Assembly: GCF_028858515.1 (NCBI RefSeq)
Contig: NZ_JAPJZJ010000002.1
Location: forward strand, 434,001 to 498,000
DNA length: 64,000 nt
Origin: Aurantiacibacter sp. D1-12
Lineage (GTDB): Bacteria; Pseudomonadota; Alphaproteobacteria; Sphingomonadales; Sphingomonadaceae
Reading direction: 5' to 3'
Both the position numbers and the translations under genes were made by a program. Positions 43,723 to 53,078 of the stretch are shown in pieces. The notes beneath the pieces are model-generated. The model saw nothing but the letters and a program-made list of their open reading frames with translations, did no database searches and was not told the origin of the DNA. Position 1 is the first letter of the stretch; every line of letters begins with the position of its first letter.

Positions 43723-44885
43723 CAGCCGTTGCCGATCAGCTCGCGACCAATCAGCATGCGGCGGATTTCGTTCGTTCCGGCACCGATGTCGAGCAATTTT
43801 GCATCGCGCAGGTAGCGCTCTACCGGCCAGTCGGTGGTGTAGCCCGCACCGCCCAGCGCCTGCACCGCTTCGCCCGCCGCACGGAAGGCATTCTCACTCG
43901 ACAGCAGGATTGCGCCCGCTGCATCGAAGCGCGTGGTCTGGCCGTTGTCGCAGGCCTTGGCGACGGCATAGACGTAGGCGCGCGCCGATTGCAGTGCGAC
44001 ATACATGTCTGCGACCTTGGCCTGCATCAGCTGGAAGCTGCCCAATGGCTTGCCGAACTGCTGGCGTTCACGAACGTACGGGATCACCGTGTCGAGACAC
44101 GCCTGCATGATGCCGAGCTGCACCCCGGAGAGCACGACGCGCTCGTAATCGAGGCCGCTCATCAGCACCTGCACGCCCTTGCCCACTTCGCCGAGCACGT
44201 TCTCTTGCGGAACGTGGCAATCTTCAAACACCAGTTCGCTGGTGATTGAGCCCTTCATGCCCATCTTCTCGATCTTCTGACCACAGCTGAAACCAGCCAT
44301 GTCCTTCTCGATCAGGAAGGCGGTAATGCCCTTGCTGCCGCCCGCGGGATCGGTCTTGGCATAAACCACCAGCGTTTCTGCCGCATGGCCGTTGGTGATC
44401 CAGAACTTGGTGCCGTTGAGCAGATAACCGCCCTGCACCGCATCGGCCTTCAGCTTCATCGAAACAACGTCCGAACCCGCGCCCGGCTCGCTCATGGCAA
44501 GGCTGCCAACATGCTCGCCTGAAATCAGGCCGGGGAGGTATTTCGCTTTCTGCTCGGCATTGCCCCAGCGCGCGATCTGGTTGACGCACAGGTTGGAGTG
44601 CGCGCCGTAAGAAAGCCCGACAGAGGCAGAGGCGCGGCTGACTTCCTCTACCGCAATCGTGTGCTCGAGATAGCCGAGACCCGTGCCGCCGTCCTCTTCC
44701 TTTACCGTCATTCCGTGCAGGCCCAGCTCGCCCATTTCCGGCCACAGCTCGATCGGGAACCAGTCCTCTGCATCAACCTTTGCGGCAATCGGCGCAATGC
44801 GATCATCGGCAAAGCGCGCAACGCTTTCGCGGATCATCTGGGCTTCTTCGGTCAGGCCAAAATCAAAATCGGGAGTGGCGCGCAT
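43722..44885 (-). CDS. ivd: Isovaleryl-CoA dehydrogenase
   Basis: FAD acyl-CoA dehydrogenase oxidising isovaleryl-CoA, third step of leucine degradation. 387 residues; conserved GLSYGAHSNLCVNQIARWG, AMSEPGAGSDVVSMKLKA, FWITNGHAAETLVVYAKTD and C-terminal LDIGAGTNEIRRMLIGRELI. The catalytic Glu of isovaleryl enzymes sits in the helix before the substrate pocket (LSGVQLGIMQ region). First gene of the operon ivd-DUF1330-mccB-41410-41104. Confidence 0.93.
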   Translation of the reverse strand: MRATPDFDFGLTEEAQMIRESVARFADDRIAPIAAKVDAEDWFPIELWPEMGELGLHGMTVKEEDGGTGLGYLEHTIAVEEVSRASASVGLSYGAHSNLCVNQIARWGNAEQKAKYLPGLISGEHVGSLAMSEPGAGSDVVSMKLKADAVQGGYLLNGTKFWITNGHAAETLVVYAKTDPAGGSKGITAFLIEKDMAGFSCGQKIEKMGMKGSITSELVFEDCHVPQENVLGEVGKGVQVLMSGLDYERVVLSGVQLGIMQACLDTVIPYVRERQQFGKPLGSFQLMQAKVADMYVALQSARAYVYAVAKACDNGQTTRFDAAGAILLSSENAFRAAGEAVQALGGAGYTTDWPVERYLRDAKLLDIGAGTNEIRRMLIGRELIGNG

Positions 44886-45028
44886 TATCGAGTCCTCTTC
44901 GAAAGCAATTCGCGGCGCATAGCAAGCGCACAGGCAAAGGCAAACTCGTTACATTTGAAACTGGAGCGCTTGGCGCTTCCAATTGCTCCCTTTCTTGGGT
45001 ATGACTCCAGCAGGGATGGGGTAAACTA

Positions 45029-46543
45029 TTGAAATCTAACGATTATATTTCTGAATCGGCTGGAACAGCGTTTCATCCGCAGGTGATGGAGGATACGCGT
45101 CTACGAGTCGTCGACTCGTTCTCGAGCGATGCATTGGAAGATGATACAGAACTTCGCGCTATCGTCCAGTTCGCGGCCAAGCTTTGTGGGGCCCCTGCCG
45201 CCACGATAACTCTGGTAGAGGAGCTGCGGCAGCGGTTCCTGGCCAAAGAGGGATTGGAAGAGCGGGAAACGCCGCGCGAAGTTTCCTTCTGCGCCCATGC
45301 AATGGTCGAGCCCGACCTGATGGAAGTGCACGATGCGACAAAGGACGCGCGCTTTGCCAACAATCCGATGGTCACGGGTGAAAAGCACCTGCGCTACTAT
45401 GCCGGTCAGCCGCTCGTGTCGGACGAAGGCGCTCCGCTAGGCGCGCTGTGCGTGCTCGATACAGACCCGCACCCGCATGGCCTCACCGCACTTCAGCGCG
45501 AAGGCATGCAAGTGCTGGCGCAAGCGGTAATGCGGCGGCTGAATGCGCGCCGCGCCAATTTGCAATTGATGCGCGAGATCGAAGACCGCGAGGATCGCTT
45601 GCGGCGAATGATTGACGGCGTACCGACAATTGCCTGGTCTGCCGATGCGGATGGCAATTTCGACTACTTCAACCGGCGCTGGGAAGAACAGGTGGGCACC
45701 AGTCCGCCCAAGGTTTCCGAAGACTGGCGGCAATATGTCCATCCGGACGATGCCGAGAAGGTCTTCGCCGACTGGTACGAAGCCTTCAACCGCGGCGAGG
45801 AGTTCGAGGCCGAATACCGCCTCAAACAGAGTGATGGTTCATGGGCCTGGGTGCTTTCGCTGGCAGTTCCGGTGACCGATTCTCAGGGAGGCAACCTGCG
45901 CTGGTTCGGCACCGTTACCAATATCGATGAAGTGCATCAGGCGTTGGAACAGCGTGACATGCTGGCGCGCGAGCTATCACACCGGATCAAGAATATCTTC
46001 GCGGTGGTCATCGGACTCGCCTCACTCAAAGTGAAACGCGCGCCCGAACATGAACCCTTTGCGCGCGAGCTCACCGATGTCATGCGTGCGCTTGGCCGGG
46101 CGCATGAATTCGTGAGGCCGGAGAGCGGCGTCGTCCAGGAAAGCCTGAAAGGGCTGCTTGAATCGCTTTTCTCACCCTATGCGCATTCGGAAGAAGAGAA
46201 GCGCGTTCTGGTGACCGGCTTCGATGCGGAAATCAGCCCCCGTGCTGCGACTCCGCTCGCACTGGTGTTCCATGAGCTCGCCACCAATTCTGCCAAATAT
46301 GGTGCGCTTAGCAACGAAACTGGAACGGTTACGCTCGAAATCACCGATGACGGCAGCATGATCGGCATGCGCTGGGTCGAGGAAGGTGGCCCGAAGATCA
46401 AGGCCAGCGGCGAAGAGGGCTTTGGGACCCGCTTGCTTGAAATGAGCGTGTCCGGGCAGCTCGGCGGCGCTATCGAGCGCAAATTCCATGAGGACGGCAT
46501 GGTCGCCGCCATCACCATCGCCAAGTCAGCTATCGCGCACTAG
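45029..46543 (+). CDS. HWE-family sensor histidine kinase with GAF and PAS domains
   Basis: A 504-residue soluble sensor kinase. GAF domain at about 35-170, PAS at about 190-305 (IAWSADADGNFDYFNRRWEE, WVLSLAVPVTDSQG), then the HWE kinase core: phosphoacceptor His318 in ARELSHRIKNIFAVVIGLAS and the ATP-binding N-box LVFHELATNSAKYGALSNET with GMRWVEEGGPKI. HWE kinases belong to general stress and light signalling in alphaproteobacteria. No response regulator lies nearby, so it is an orphan. The start is a TTG at 45029; the frame also has an ATG at 45086. Confidence 0.88.
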   Translation: MKSNDYISESAGTAFHPQVMEDTRLRVVDSFSSDALEDDTELRAIVQFAAKLCGAPAATITLVEELRQRFLAKEGLEERETPREVSFCAHAMVEPDLMEVHDATKDARFANNPMVTGEKHLRYYAGQPLVSDEGAPLGALCVLDTDPHPHGLTALQREGMQVLAQAVMRRLNARRANLQLMREIEDREDRLRRMIDGVPTIAWSADADGNFDYFNRRWEEQVGTSPPKVSEDWRQYVHPDDAEKVFADWYEAFNRGEEFEAEYRLKQSDGSWAWVLSLAVPVTDSQGGNLRWFGTVTNIDEVHQALEQRDMLARELSHRIKNIFAVVIGLASLKVKRAPEHEPFARELTDVMRALGRAHEFVRPESGVVQESLKGLLESLFSPYAHSEEEKRVLVTGFDAEISPRAATPLALVFHELATNSAKYGALSNETGTVTLEITDDGSMIGMRWVEEGGPKIKASGEEGFGTRLLEMSVSGQLGGAIERKFHEDGMVAAITIAKSAIAH

Positions 46544-47622
46544 CGGACCGGGAAACCTGCACCGTCTGGCCAGCCGGGCGCGACCAGGCCCATCACCTTG
46601 AACAGCTCGCCCATCTGATCGGGTTCGATCAGACGATCGCGCGCGAGCATCAATGCTTCGCGGTGTTGCGGCGCATATTCGGCCAGCGCGTCCGCACGTT
46701 CCCGAATGCCGAGAGCCTGCAACCACTCCCCTTGCGGCACCGTGCCCAGCACGCGCGCATCGCGGGACAGGGCAATCTGTTCCATCTGGGCGAAATCAAC
46801 ATGGGCGGACAGATCGACATCGCCCGGTGTATCGAAAATGCCGACTTTCCGGTGATCCTTCACCGCCTGGATGGTCGAGCCACTGCGACCGTGGCGATAG
46901 CCGTAATCGATAAAGAGCGCGGCGCCGTCCTGATCTCTTAGCCGTCCGGCAACCTCGAACATGATCGTCGCGCTGGCGGGACTGGTTTCGATGACGGTGC
47001 CGGGTGCATCGCCGCGGCGCGCCTCTGGCACGGCGGAATCCATTGGCTGGCGGCCGGGCATCTCGATGAAATTCCCGTCCGCGTCCACGCCTACCATCAC
47101 TTCACGCCAGCCTTCATTGGTCTTGACCAACTGGCGCACCGGAAGCGCATCGAGAAATTCGTTGGCAACGATCAACAACGGCCCTTCGGTGGGCACCGTC
47201 GAGAGATCATGGTGGTGGATCGCATTCGGATTGGCGGCGAGCTGTGCATCGCGCAGGCGGCGCGACGTCTCGACCAGGTGCACGCGCGGCTCCACATTGT
47301 ATCGCTTCATGGCGCGGCATGCATCGCGCGCCAGCGTGCCCCGGCCCGGACCCAGCTCGACGTAGTGCACCGGCTCTGTCCGTCCGGCCCTGATCCAGAT
47401 GTCGGACAGCCACAGCCCGATGAGCTCGCCAAACATCTGGCTGACTTCAGGTGCGGTGATAAAGTCACCACCCTGCCCGCCGATCGGGCGCTTGTCGGCA
47501 TAGTAGCGCTGGTTGGATTCGCCCATGAAGTGCGCCAGGCTGATGGGCCCGGTAGCAGCGATCAGACGGCGAAATGTATCGCCCAGATCGCGCTTCGCAT
47601 CTTCGTCTCTTAAGTCGCTCAA
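46540..47622 (-). CDS. MidA/NDUFAF7-type SAM-dependent methyltransferase
   Basis: A 360-residue class I methyltransferase. Motif I VHYVELGPGRGTLARDACRA binds SAM, preceded by the family N-terminus FMGESNQRYYADKRPIGGQG with DFITAPEVSQMFGELIGLW. NEFLDALPVRQLV is the family's catalytic loop. Mitochondrial NDUFAF7 symmetrically dimethylates an Arg of complex I; the bacterial substrate is unproven. Coupled to lgt by an ATGA overlap. Confidence 0.9.
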   Translation of the reverse strand: MSDLRDEDAKRDLGDTFRRLIAATGPISLAHFMGESNQRYYADKRPIGGQGGDFITAPEVSQMFGELIGLWLSDIWIRAGRTEPVHYVELGPGRGTLARDACRAMKRYNVEPRVHLVETSRRLRDAQLAANPNAIHHHDLSTVPTEGPLLIVANEFLDALPVRQLVKTNEGWREVMVGVDADGNFIEMPGRQPMDSAVPEARRGDAPGTVIETSPASATIMFEVAGRLRDQDGAALFIDYGYRHGRSGSTIQAVKDHRKVGIFDTPGDVDLSAHVDFAQMEQIALSRDARVLGTVPQGEWLQALGIRERADALAEYAPQHREALMLARDRLIEPDQMGELFKVMGLVAPGWPDGAGFPVR

Positions 47623-48518
47623 GAGGCCTCCGCTTCGCTCTTGTGCGGGGCAATTTTACTGCCAATCGCTGGCCTAGTCAGCGACCACGCAATAAGGCCC
47701 AAGCCCAGCAGCAACAACGGGATCGTCAACCATTGGCCCATCGAAAGACCGGTACGCTCGGCAAATTCGGTCAGCTGCGCGTCGGGCTGGCGGAAGAATT
47801 CGTTCACGAAGCGCGCGAGGGAAATGAGGACGGTGAAAACACCCACCAGCAGTCCTTTGCGAAAGCGCGCGTTGGTCAACCAGAACAGGCTCATCATCAC
47901 GACGAGCACGACCAGCCCCTCGCCGAAGGCTTGATAGAGCTGGCTGGGGTGGCGCGCGACATCGCCGCCTCCGGGGAAAACCATGGCCCACGGGACATCT
48001 GGCCCTGCAACGCGGCCCCAAAGCTCGCCATTGATAAAGTTCGCCAGCCGCCCGAGCAGCATGCCCACGCCCACCGGCACCGCGACATAGTCGCACACGC
48101 GCAGGAACGGCAGCCCACCGCGCCAGCAAACCCAGGCGATAGCGGCAACAACGCCAGCCAGTCCGCCGTGGAAGCTCATCCCGCCGTCCCACAGGCGCAG
48201 CAGTCGCCAGGATACGAATGAGTCCTCTTCAAACGTAGTCCACAGGCTGGTGTCGTAGAACATCGCATAGCCCAGACGCCCGCCGATAATGATGCCGAGC
48301 GTGCAATAGAAGAACAGGTCATCGGCATGCACCTGCGCCATCGGGGCGCCGGGCTGCTTGAGCATCTTGGAGACCTGCCAATAGGCAAAAATGATGCCGA
48401 GCAGGTAAGCGAGCGAATAGTATTTCAGTTCGAAGAAGCCGAGGTCGAGACCCGGGCTGAGACCCAAATCGCGCCAGTAAATCACATCACCTGTGGCTGC
48501 CGCCAGCATGTCCAGCAT
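47619..48518 (-). CDS. lgt: Prolipoprotein diacylglyceryl transferase
   Basis: Integral-membrane enzyme that adds diacylglycerol to lipobox cysteines; 299 residues, seven helices. Conserved GRLGYAMFYD, the invariant Arg/Asn motif LLGRLANFINGELWGRV and the HGGL block DGGMSFHGGLAGVVAAIAW are all present, with MLLGRLANFI in the signature position. Start at 48518 was preferred because AAGGGC lies 9 bases upstream; the in-frame ATG at 48539 is possible. Its activity underlies the many predicted lipoproteins in this window. Confidence 0.93.
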   Translation of the reverse strand: MLDMLAAATGDVIYWRDLGLSPGLDLGFFELKYYSLAYLLGIIFAYWQVSKMLKQPGAPMAQVHADDLFFYCTLGIIIGGRLGYAMFYDTSLWTTFEEDSFVSWRLLRLWDGGMSFHGGLAGVVAAIAWVCWRGGLPFLRVCDYVAVPVGVGMLLGRLANFINGELWGRVAGPDVPWAMVFPGGGDVARHPSQLYQAFGEGLVVLVVMMSLFWLTNARFRKGLLVGVFTVLISLARFVNEFFRQPDAQLTEFAERTGLSMGQWLTIPLLLLGLGLIAWSLTRPAIGSKIAPHKSEAEAS

Positions 48519-48665
48519 GTTCAATTCGCCCTTTGGCATAGCGGCCGGTCACGACCTGTATGAGCGCGCAATGGCATAGAGCAGCCGCGGGTTAAAGCCC
48601 TGCTAATCACGCGCAAACGCATGATCGCTTTGCAATGCGCCAGCACCGCGCGTATTTCTACAGCT

Positions 48666-51434
48666 GTGAGCCTTCCCCGTATCCCCAAGCAGCGCAAGAT
48701 TGTTGATCGCCGCGCACTGGCCGCGAGCGTTTCAGTTATCGTGGAGGATAAAGGTGCGCAGTCGGGCCGGATGGACATTGTCGCGGCGCTGAAAGAGGCT
48801 CTCGCAGCGGGCCGCGAAGAACTCGCCCGGCGTCTCTCCAAACGCCCGGGTGCCGGCCACGAGCATGCGCACGGCCAGGCCTTCCTGATCGACCAGCTTA
48901 TTCGCGTGATCCACGATCATGTGGTTGATGACGTCTATCCGGTAGGCAACCGGTCCAGCGGAGAGCGGATCGCGCTATTGGCCGTGGGCGGATACGGGCG
49001 CGGCGAGATGGCGCCATTTTCTGACGTCGACCTTGCCTTCATCACGCCAGACAAGCCCACCAGCTGGTGCGAGCAGGTGATCGAGGCGATCCTCTATTAC
49101 CTCTGGGATCTTGGCCTGCAGGTCGGCCATTCTAGCCGTTCGCTAGCGGAATCGGCACGTATGGCGCAGGGAGATCTCACCATCCGCACCGCCTTGCTGG
49201 AAGCGCGCTTCCTGTGGGGTGATCAGGATGTTTATGACGCGGCGCGTGACCTTTTCTGGGGTGAAGTCGTCCCCGGATCGCAGAACGCTTTCGTGCAGGA
49301 AAAGCTGGTCGAACGGAACGAGCGGCACAAGCGTATGGGGGATTCGCGCTACGTCGTTGAACCCAATGTCAAAGACGGCAAGGGCGGCCTGCGCGACCTG
49401 CAAACGCTGTACTGGATGGGCAAGTATCTGCACCGCGTGCACAGCGCTGCCGAGCTCGTCGAGAAGGGCTTGTTCACGCAGAAAGAATATCGCCAGTTCC
49501 GCCGTGCGGAGAGCTTCCTCCTCGCCGTGCGCGCGCACATGCACACCATTGCCGGGCGCGGCGAGGATCGGCTGACCTTTGACCTGCAGCGCGAAGTTGC
49601 TGATCGTATGAATTACGCTGATCGCCCGGGCAAAAGCGCGGTCGAGCGCTTCATGCAGATGTATTTCCTGCAGGCAAAACACGTCGGCCACCTGACCGGA
49701 CTGTTCCTCTCACATCTGGAAGAGCAGACCGCCGAACGGAGCCGCGTTGCCGAGCTTCTCAATGCCATGCGCAAGGGCCGGGCCAAGAAGATCGACGGCT
49801 TCCTGGTTCACGATGGCACGATCGCCGCACCCAAGGATGACTGGTTCGCGACTGATCCTGTCCGGCTGATCGAACTCTTCGCCATAGCCGAACGGGAGGG
49901 GCTGGAAGTCCATCCGGGCACTATCCGTATTGCTCGCCGCGATGCCGCGCTGATCACTGCCAAGGTCCGCAAAGACAAGCGCGCCAACGCGCTATTCCTC
50001 GATGTGCTGGCCGGAAAGAACGATCCCGAAACCGTGCTGCGTTGGATGAATGAAGCTGGCGTGTTCGGCCGCTTCGTGCCCGATTTCGGCAAGGTCAACG
50101 CGCAGATGCAGTTCGACATGTACCACCATTACACGGTGGACGAGCATACAATCCGCGCCATCGGCCTGCTGAGCGAGATCGAGCGCGGCAAGCTGGCTGA
50201 TGATCACCCGCTTGCGAGCGAACTATTACCCAAGCTGGCCAATCGCCGCGTGCTCTATGTCGCCACGCTGCTGCACGATATCGCCAAAGGACGCGGTGGT
50301 GACCACTCTGTGCTTGGGGCCGAGGTCGCTCTAAAACTGTGCCCGCGGCTGGGGCTCGATGCGAAGGAAACCGAGCTGGTCGCCTGGCTCGTGCGCTATC
50401 ACCTGTGGATGAGCGCCTTCGCCTTCAAGCGCGACCTCGCCGACCCCAAGACCATCACCGATTTCGTGACCGAAGTGCACACGCTGGAGCGGCTGCGCCT
50501 GCTCACCGTGCTCACCATCGTTGATATTCGCGCGGTTGGTCCGAGCGTCTGGAACAGCTGGAAACGGCAATTGCTGTCCGACCTGTTCGAAGCCGCGCAG
50601 GAGCGCTTGCGGCTTGGCCATAAGACACACGGTCGGGCCGAACGGGTGGCCGCGAAGAAGGAACGCGTGGCCGAGATGCTCGGCAAGCAGGCGCATCTGG
50701 TGGAGGACCTCTCCAACGCTTTCGACGATGCCTATTGGATTGCCGAGCCGGAAGAGGTGATTGCGATCAACCTGCCGCACTATCAGGCCGCGCTTGACGG
50801 GGATCAATCACTGTCGATCAATGCCGAATACTATGCCTCGCTCGGCGCCACACTGGTGACGGTGATCAGCGATGACCATCCCGGCCTGTTCTACCGGATC
50901 GCAGGCGCCATCACGCTGGCGGGGGGCAACATTATCGATGCGCGTATTCACACCAACCGGGTGGGCAAAGCGGTCGATAACCTGCTGGTGCAGGATCCGC
51001 TGGGCAATCCGTTCCGCGAAGCACAGCAGATTGCTCGGCTAAAAAAGAGCATCGAGGATTCGCTGCTGGATCGTATCGACATGGTGTCCAGCCTGGCCAA
51101 GCGGCCACTCAAACAAATGCGCGCCGAACATTTCCGCATCGCGCCGCAAGTCGGCTTCGATAACGACGCATCCAACCGTTTCACCGTGATCGAGGTCAAC
51201 GCGACCGACCGTCCGGCATTGCTGAACCGCCTGACGCGCGCGATGTTCGAACAGAGTCTGCTGATCAATTCGGCACACATCACCCATTACGGCGAGCGCG
51301 CGGTGGACACGTTCTACGTTACCGATCTTCTCGGCGCGAAACTGCAATCGGCAGAACGGCTGGAGAAGGTAGAGCGAGCCCTGCTGGACGCTATCGCTGC
51401 CGGAGAGCCGGACGCGGGCACCCGAGCGGCCTGA
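48666..51434 (+). CDS. glnD: Bifunctional uridylyltransferase/uridylyl-removing enzyme (PII modification)
   Basis: Senses glutamine and uridylylates or de-uridylylates PII proteins. 922 residues in the usual order: nucleotidyltransferase core LAVGGYGRGEMAPFSDVDLA with the Gly-rich and DxD residues, GlnD-specific helical region, HD domain with HHYTVDEHTIRAIG and VATLLHDIAKGRGGDHSVLG, then two ACT domains (VISDDHPGLFYRIAGAITLA and VIEVNATDRPALLNRLTRAM). The start at GTG 48666 (SLPRIPKQRKIVDRRAL) fits sphingomonad homologues better than ATG 48621. Confidence 0.95.
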   Translation: MSLPRIPKQRKIVDRRALAASVSVIVEDKGAQSGRMDIVAALKEALAAGREELARRLSKRPGAGHEHAHGQAFLIDQLIRVIHDHVVDDVYPVGNRSSGERIALLAVGGYGRGEMAPFSDVDLAFITPDKPTSWCEQVIEAILYYLWDLGLQVGHSSRSLAESARMAQGDLTIRTALLEARFLWGDQDVYDAARDLFWGEVVPGSQNAFVQEKLVERNERHKRMGDSRYVVEPNVKDGKGGLRDLQTLYWMGKYLHRVHSAAELVEKGLFTQKEYRQFRRAESFLLAVRAHMHTIAGRGEDRLTFDLQREVADRMNYADRPGKSAVERFMQMYFLQAKHVGHLTGLFLSHLEEQTAERSRVAELLNAMRKGRAKKIDGFLVHDGTIAAPKDDWFATDPVRLIELFAIAEREGLEVHPGTIRIARRDAALITAKVRKDKRANALFLDVLAGKNDPETVLRWMNEAGVFGRFVPDFGKVNAQMQFDMYHHYTVDEHTIRAIGLLSEIERGKLADDHPLASELLPKLANRRVLYVATLLHDIAKGRGGDHSVLGAEVALKLCPRLGLDAKETELVAWLVRYHLWMSAFAFKRDLADPKTITDFVTEVHTLERLRLLTVLTIVDIRAVGPSVWNSWKRQLLSDLFEAAQERLRLGHKTHGRAERVAAKKERVAEMLGKQAHLVEDLSNAFDDAYWIAEPEEVIAINLPHYQAALDGDQSLSINAEYYASLGATLVTVISDDHPGLFYRIAGAITLAGGNIIDARIHTNRVGKAVDNLLVQDPLGNPFREAQQIARLKKSIEDSLLDRIDMVSSLAKRPLKQMRAEHFRIAPQVGFDNDASNRFTVIEVNATDRPALLNRLTRAMFEQSLLINSAHITHYGERAVDTFYVTDLLGAKLQSAERLEKVERALLDAIAAGEPDAGTRAA

Positions 51435-51446
51435 AGTCTGGCGCCA

Positions 51447-51785
51447 TCAGGCGCGGATGAAGTTCAGAATGTGGTTGTAAACGTGTTCGTTCAGCGGCTG
51501 GAGGAACTTGCACCCTGCGGTATCAACCTTCGTCCAGCACACTTCGGCATGCATCATCTGCAGGTTGGCCATGCGCACATAAACAGGGGTGCCCATTGGC
51601 GGCATGTCGAGAATCTGCACCTGGAAACCACCCGGCGTCAGATCGGCAACCTGTGCCTTGCGCCAAGCTCGCGTGCCGACGCGGATTTCACACTGGAGAT
51701 TGACCGCCGGACGGTCATTGCCGCGGCGCTCCTCAATCTCTGTGTTTTCGTCTGCGTGCGACTGCATGATCCCACTTTCCAGCAT
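51447..51785 (-). CDS. PilZ domain protein
   Basis: A 112-residue single PilZ domain. The Arg-rich N-terminal motif EERRGNDRPAVNL corresponds to RxxxR, and QVADLTPGGFQVQI to the (D/N)xSxxG motif, here with Thr-Pro instead of Ser, so c-di-GMP binding is plausible but not certain. The C-terminus VYNHILNFIRA is short. Related stand-alone PilZ proteins regulate motility or polysaccharide. Convergent to glnD. Confidence 0.85.
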   Translation of the reverse strand: MLESGIMQSHADENTEIEERRGNDRPAVNLQCEIRVGTRAWRKAQVADLTPGGFQVQILDMPPMGTPVYVRMANLQMMHAEVCWTKVDTAGCKFLQPLNEHVYNHILNFIRA

Positions 51786-51906
51786 CGTGTTAATCCGCCT
51801 GTTCGCCGGATATTACTCTCGTACAGGGTGGAATATATGACGTTCCGGTTAACTTTAGGTTTTCACCAGGATGCGGATTAACACAGGGTGCGGATTCGCT
51901 AAAAAA

Positions 51907-52386
51907 TCAACGCATTCGGGCGACACGAAGGTAGCCGCTTCGGCCTTCGAAACGGATTTCGTAAGCGCCGGACCAGTGCCGCGAGACCGTGCCCGTCCAG
52001 CCGACGCGTGCGCGGTTGCGTAGCGTCGATCCGTCAACTTCGCGCCAGAGCTGGCCATTCTCCATCAGCAGAACCTGGGTGCGGCCTGATCCGCGAAGAA
52101 CTTCGGCCACGGTAACGGTGAGCGTGGCGTCTTCTTCTTCGCGCTCAATCGCAGCATCTTCCTCACGGAAGCCAAAAACTTCCTCGCGCCGCACTTCCGC
52201 AGCCTCTGCCGCCTCGGCAATAACCACACGCTGGGCCGCATAGGTGCGATCAAAACAGGCAAGCCGCGCTGCATCATCGGTCAGCGCCGCGCAATCGGCA
52301 TAAGGATCTGCGTCCTGCGCCTGTGCAGGCACAGAGAGTACGGTGAGGAGCGGGAGCGCGATGATGCTGGCGTTGCGAAGGGTCAT
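51907..52386 (-). CDS. Secreted protein with CxxxxDxxRxxCFD motif
   Basis: A 159-residue periplasmic protein. Signal peptide RNASIIALPLLTVLSVPAQA, then YADCAALTDDAARLACFDRT, a Cys-x13-Cys motif found at the start of several exported sphingomonad proteins and type VI-associated TagF-like proteins. The C-terminal half is beta-rich (VTVAEVLRGSGRTQVLLMEN, VGWTGTVSRHWSGAYEIRFE). Function unknown. The start at 52386 is set by the signal peptide. Confidence 0.75.
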   Translation of the reverse strand: MTLRNASIIALPLLTVLSVPAQAQDADPYADCAALTDDAARLACFDRTYAAQRVVIAEAAEAAEVRREEVFGFREEDAAIEREEEDATLTVTVAEVLRGSGRTQVLLMENGQLWREVDGSTLRNRARVGWTGTVSRHWSGAYEIRFEGRSGYLRVARMR

Positions 52387-52490
52387 GCTGATGTCCTGAA
52401 ACTGTGTGAACACGCGGTTTGGCGTGGCAGGGGGGTTGGCGTCAACTCTTGCGATTGCCCAGCTCTGCGAATTTGTGGCAAGCAACAGCT

Positions 52491-53078
52491 ATGGACGGGA
52501 AAAAGTCAGTAGGGTTGGCACGCATTTACGGCGCTGCAGTGGCATTGGCAGCCATAGCACTTGGCAGTGCTTACGCTCTTTCCGACACGGTGAGCGAGAT
52601 GGCGCTTCTCAGCGCGCGATATACCGCTCGCGTTTCGTTTCTGATGTTCCTGCTGGTTGTTTCGGCCGGTCCGGCAGCGCGATATTTCAGGCGCAACCCG
52701 TGGACCTGGCTTGCTCGCCGGCGCCGGCACCTCGGGCTGGCCTTTGCCGGGCTGATGATGCTTCACCTGCTGGCACTGGCCATAAACGTCCTGCAATTCC
52801 GCCCGCGAGAACTCTCCGAAGTGGCGCTGGGCGGTCTCGTCTATGTGCTGATCGTTTTGATGGCGCTGACGTCGAACGACGCTGCGCAACGGCGCATGGG
52901 CAAGTACTGGCGCTGGCTGCACTGGGTTGGGGTGAACGCTATCGTGGTGACATTCACCGTGTCATACACAGGCAGGATTTTCGAGCCTGACTATTTCTGG
53001 ACAGGCCTGGTGTTCGCCCCGTTCGCCATTGCCGCGCTGGCCCTGCGGCTTGAGGACGCGCTGCGACGGTTGCGCTAG
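52491..53078 (+). CDS. Ferric-reductase-like transmembrane protein (MsrQ-type)
   Basis: A 195-residue inner-membrane protein with about six helices of the ferric-reductase fold: AARYTARVSFLMFLLVVSAG type segment first, then RRRHLGLAFAGLMMLHLLAL with paired His suited to heme, and KYWRWLHWVGVNAIVVTF. This fits the MsrQ/FRD family that passes electrons to periplasmic acceptors. A cytosolic flavoprotein domain and msrP are not nearby. Start at 52491 fits MDGKKSVG. Confidence 0.8.
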   Translation: MDGKKSVGLARIYGAAVALAAIALGSAYALSDTVSEMALLSARYTARVSFLMFLLVVSAGPAARYFRRNPWTWLARRRRHLGLAFAGLMMLHLLALAINVLQFRPRELSEVALGGLVYVLIVLMALTSNDAAQRRMGKYWRWLHWVGVNAIVVTFTVSYTGRIFEPDYFWTGLVFAPFAIAALALRLEDALRRLR

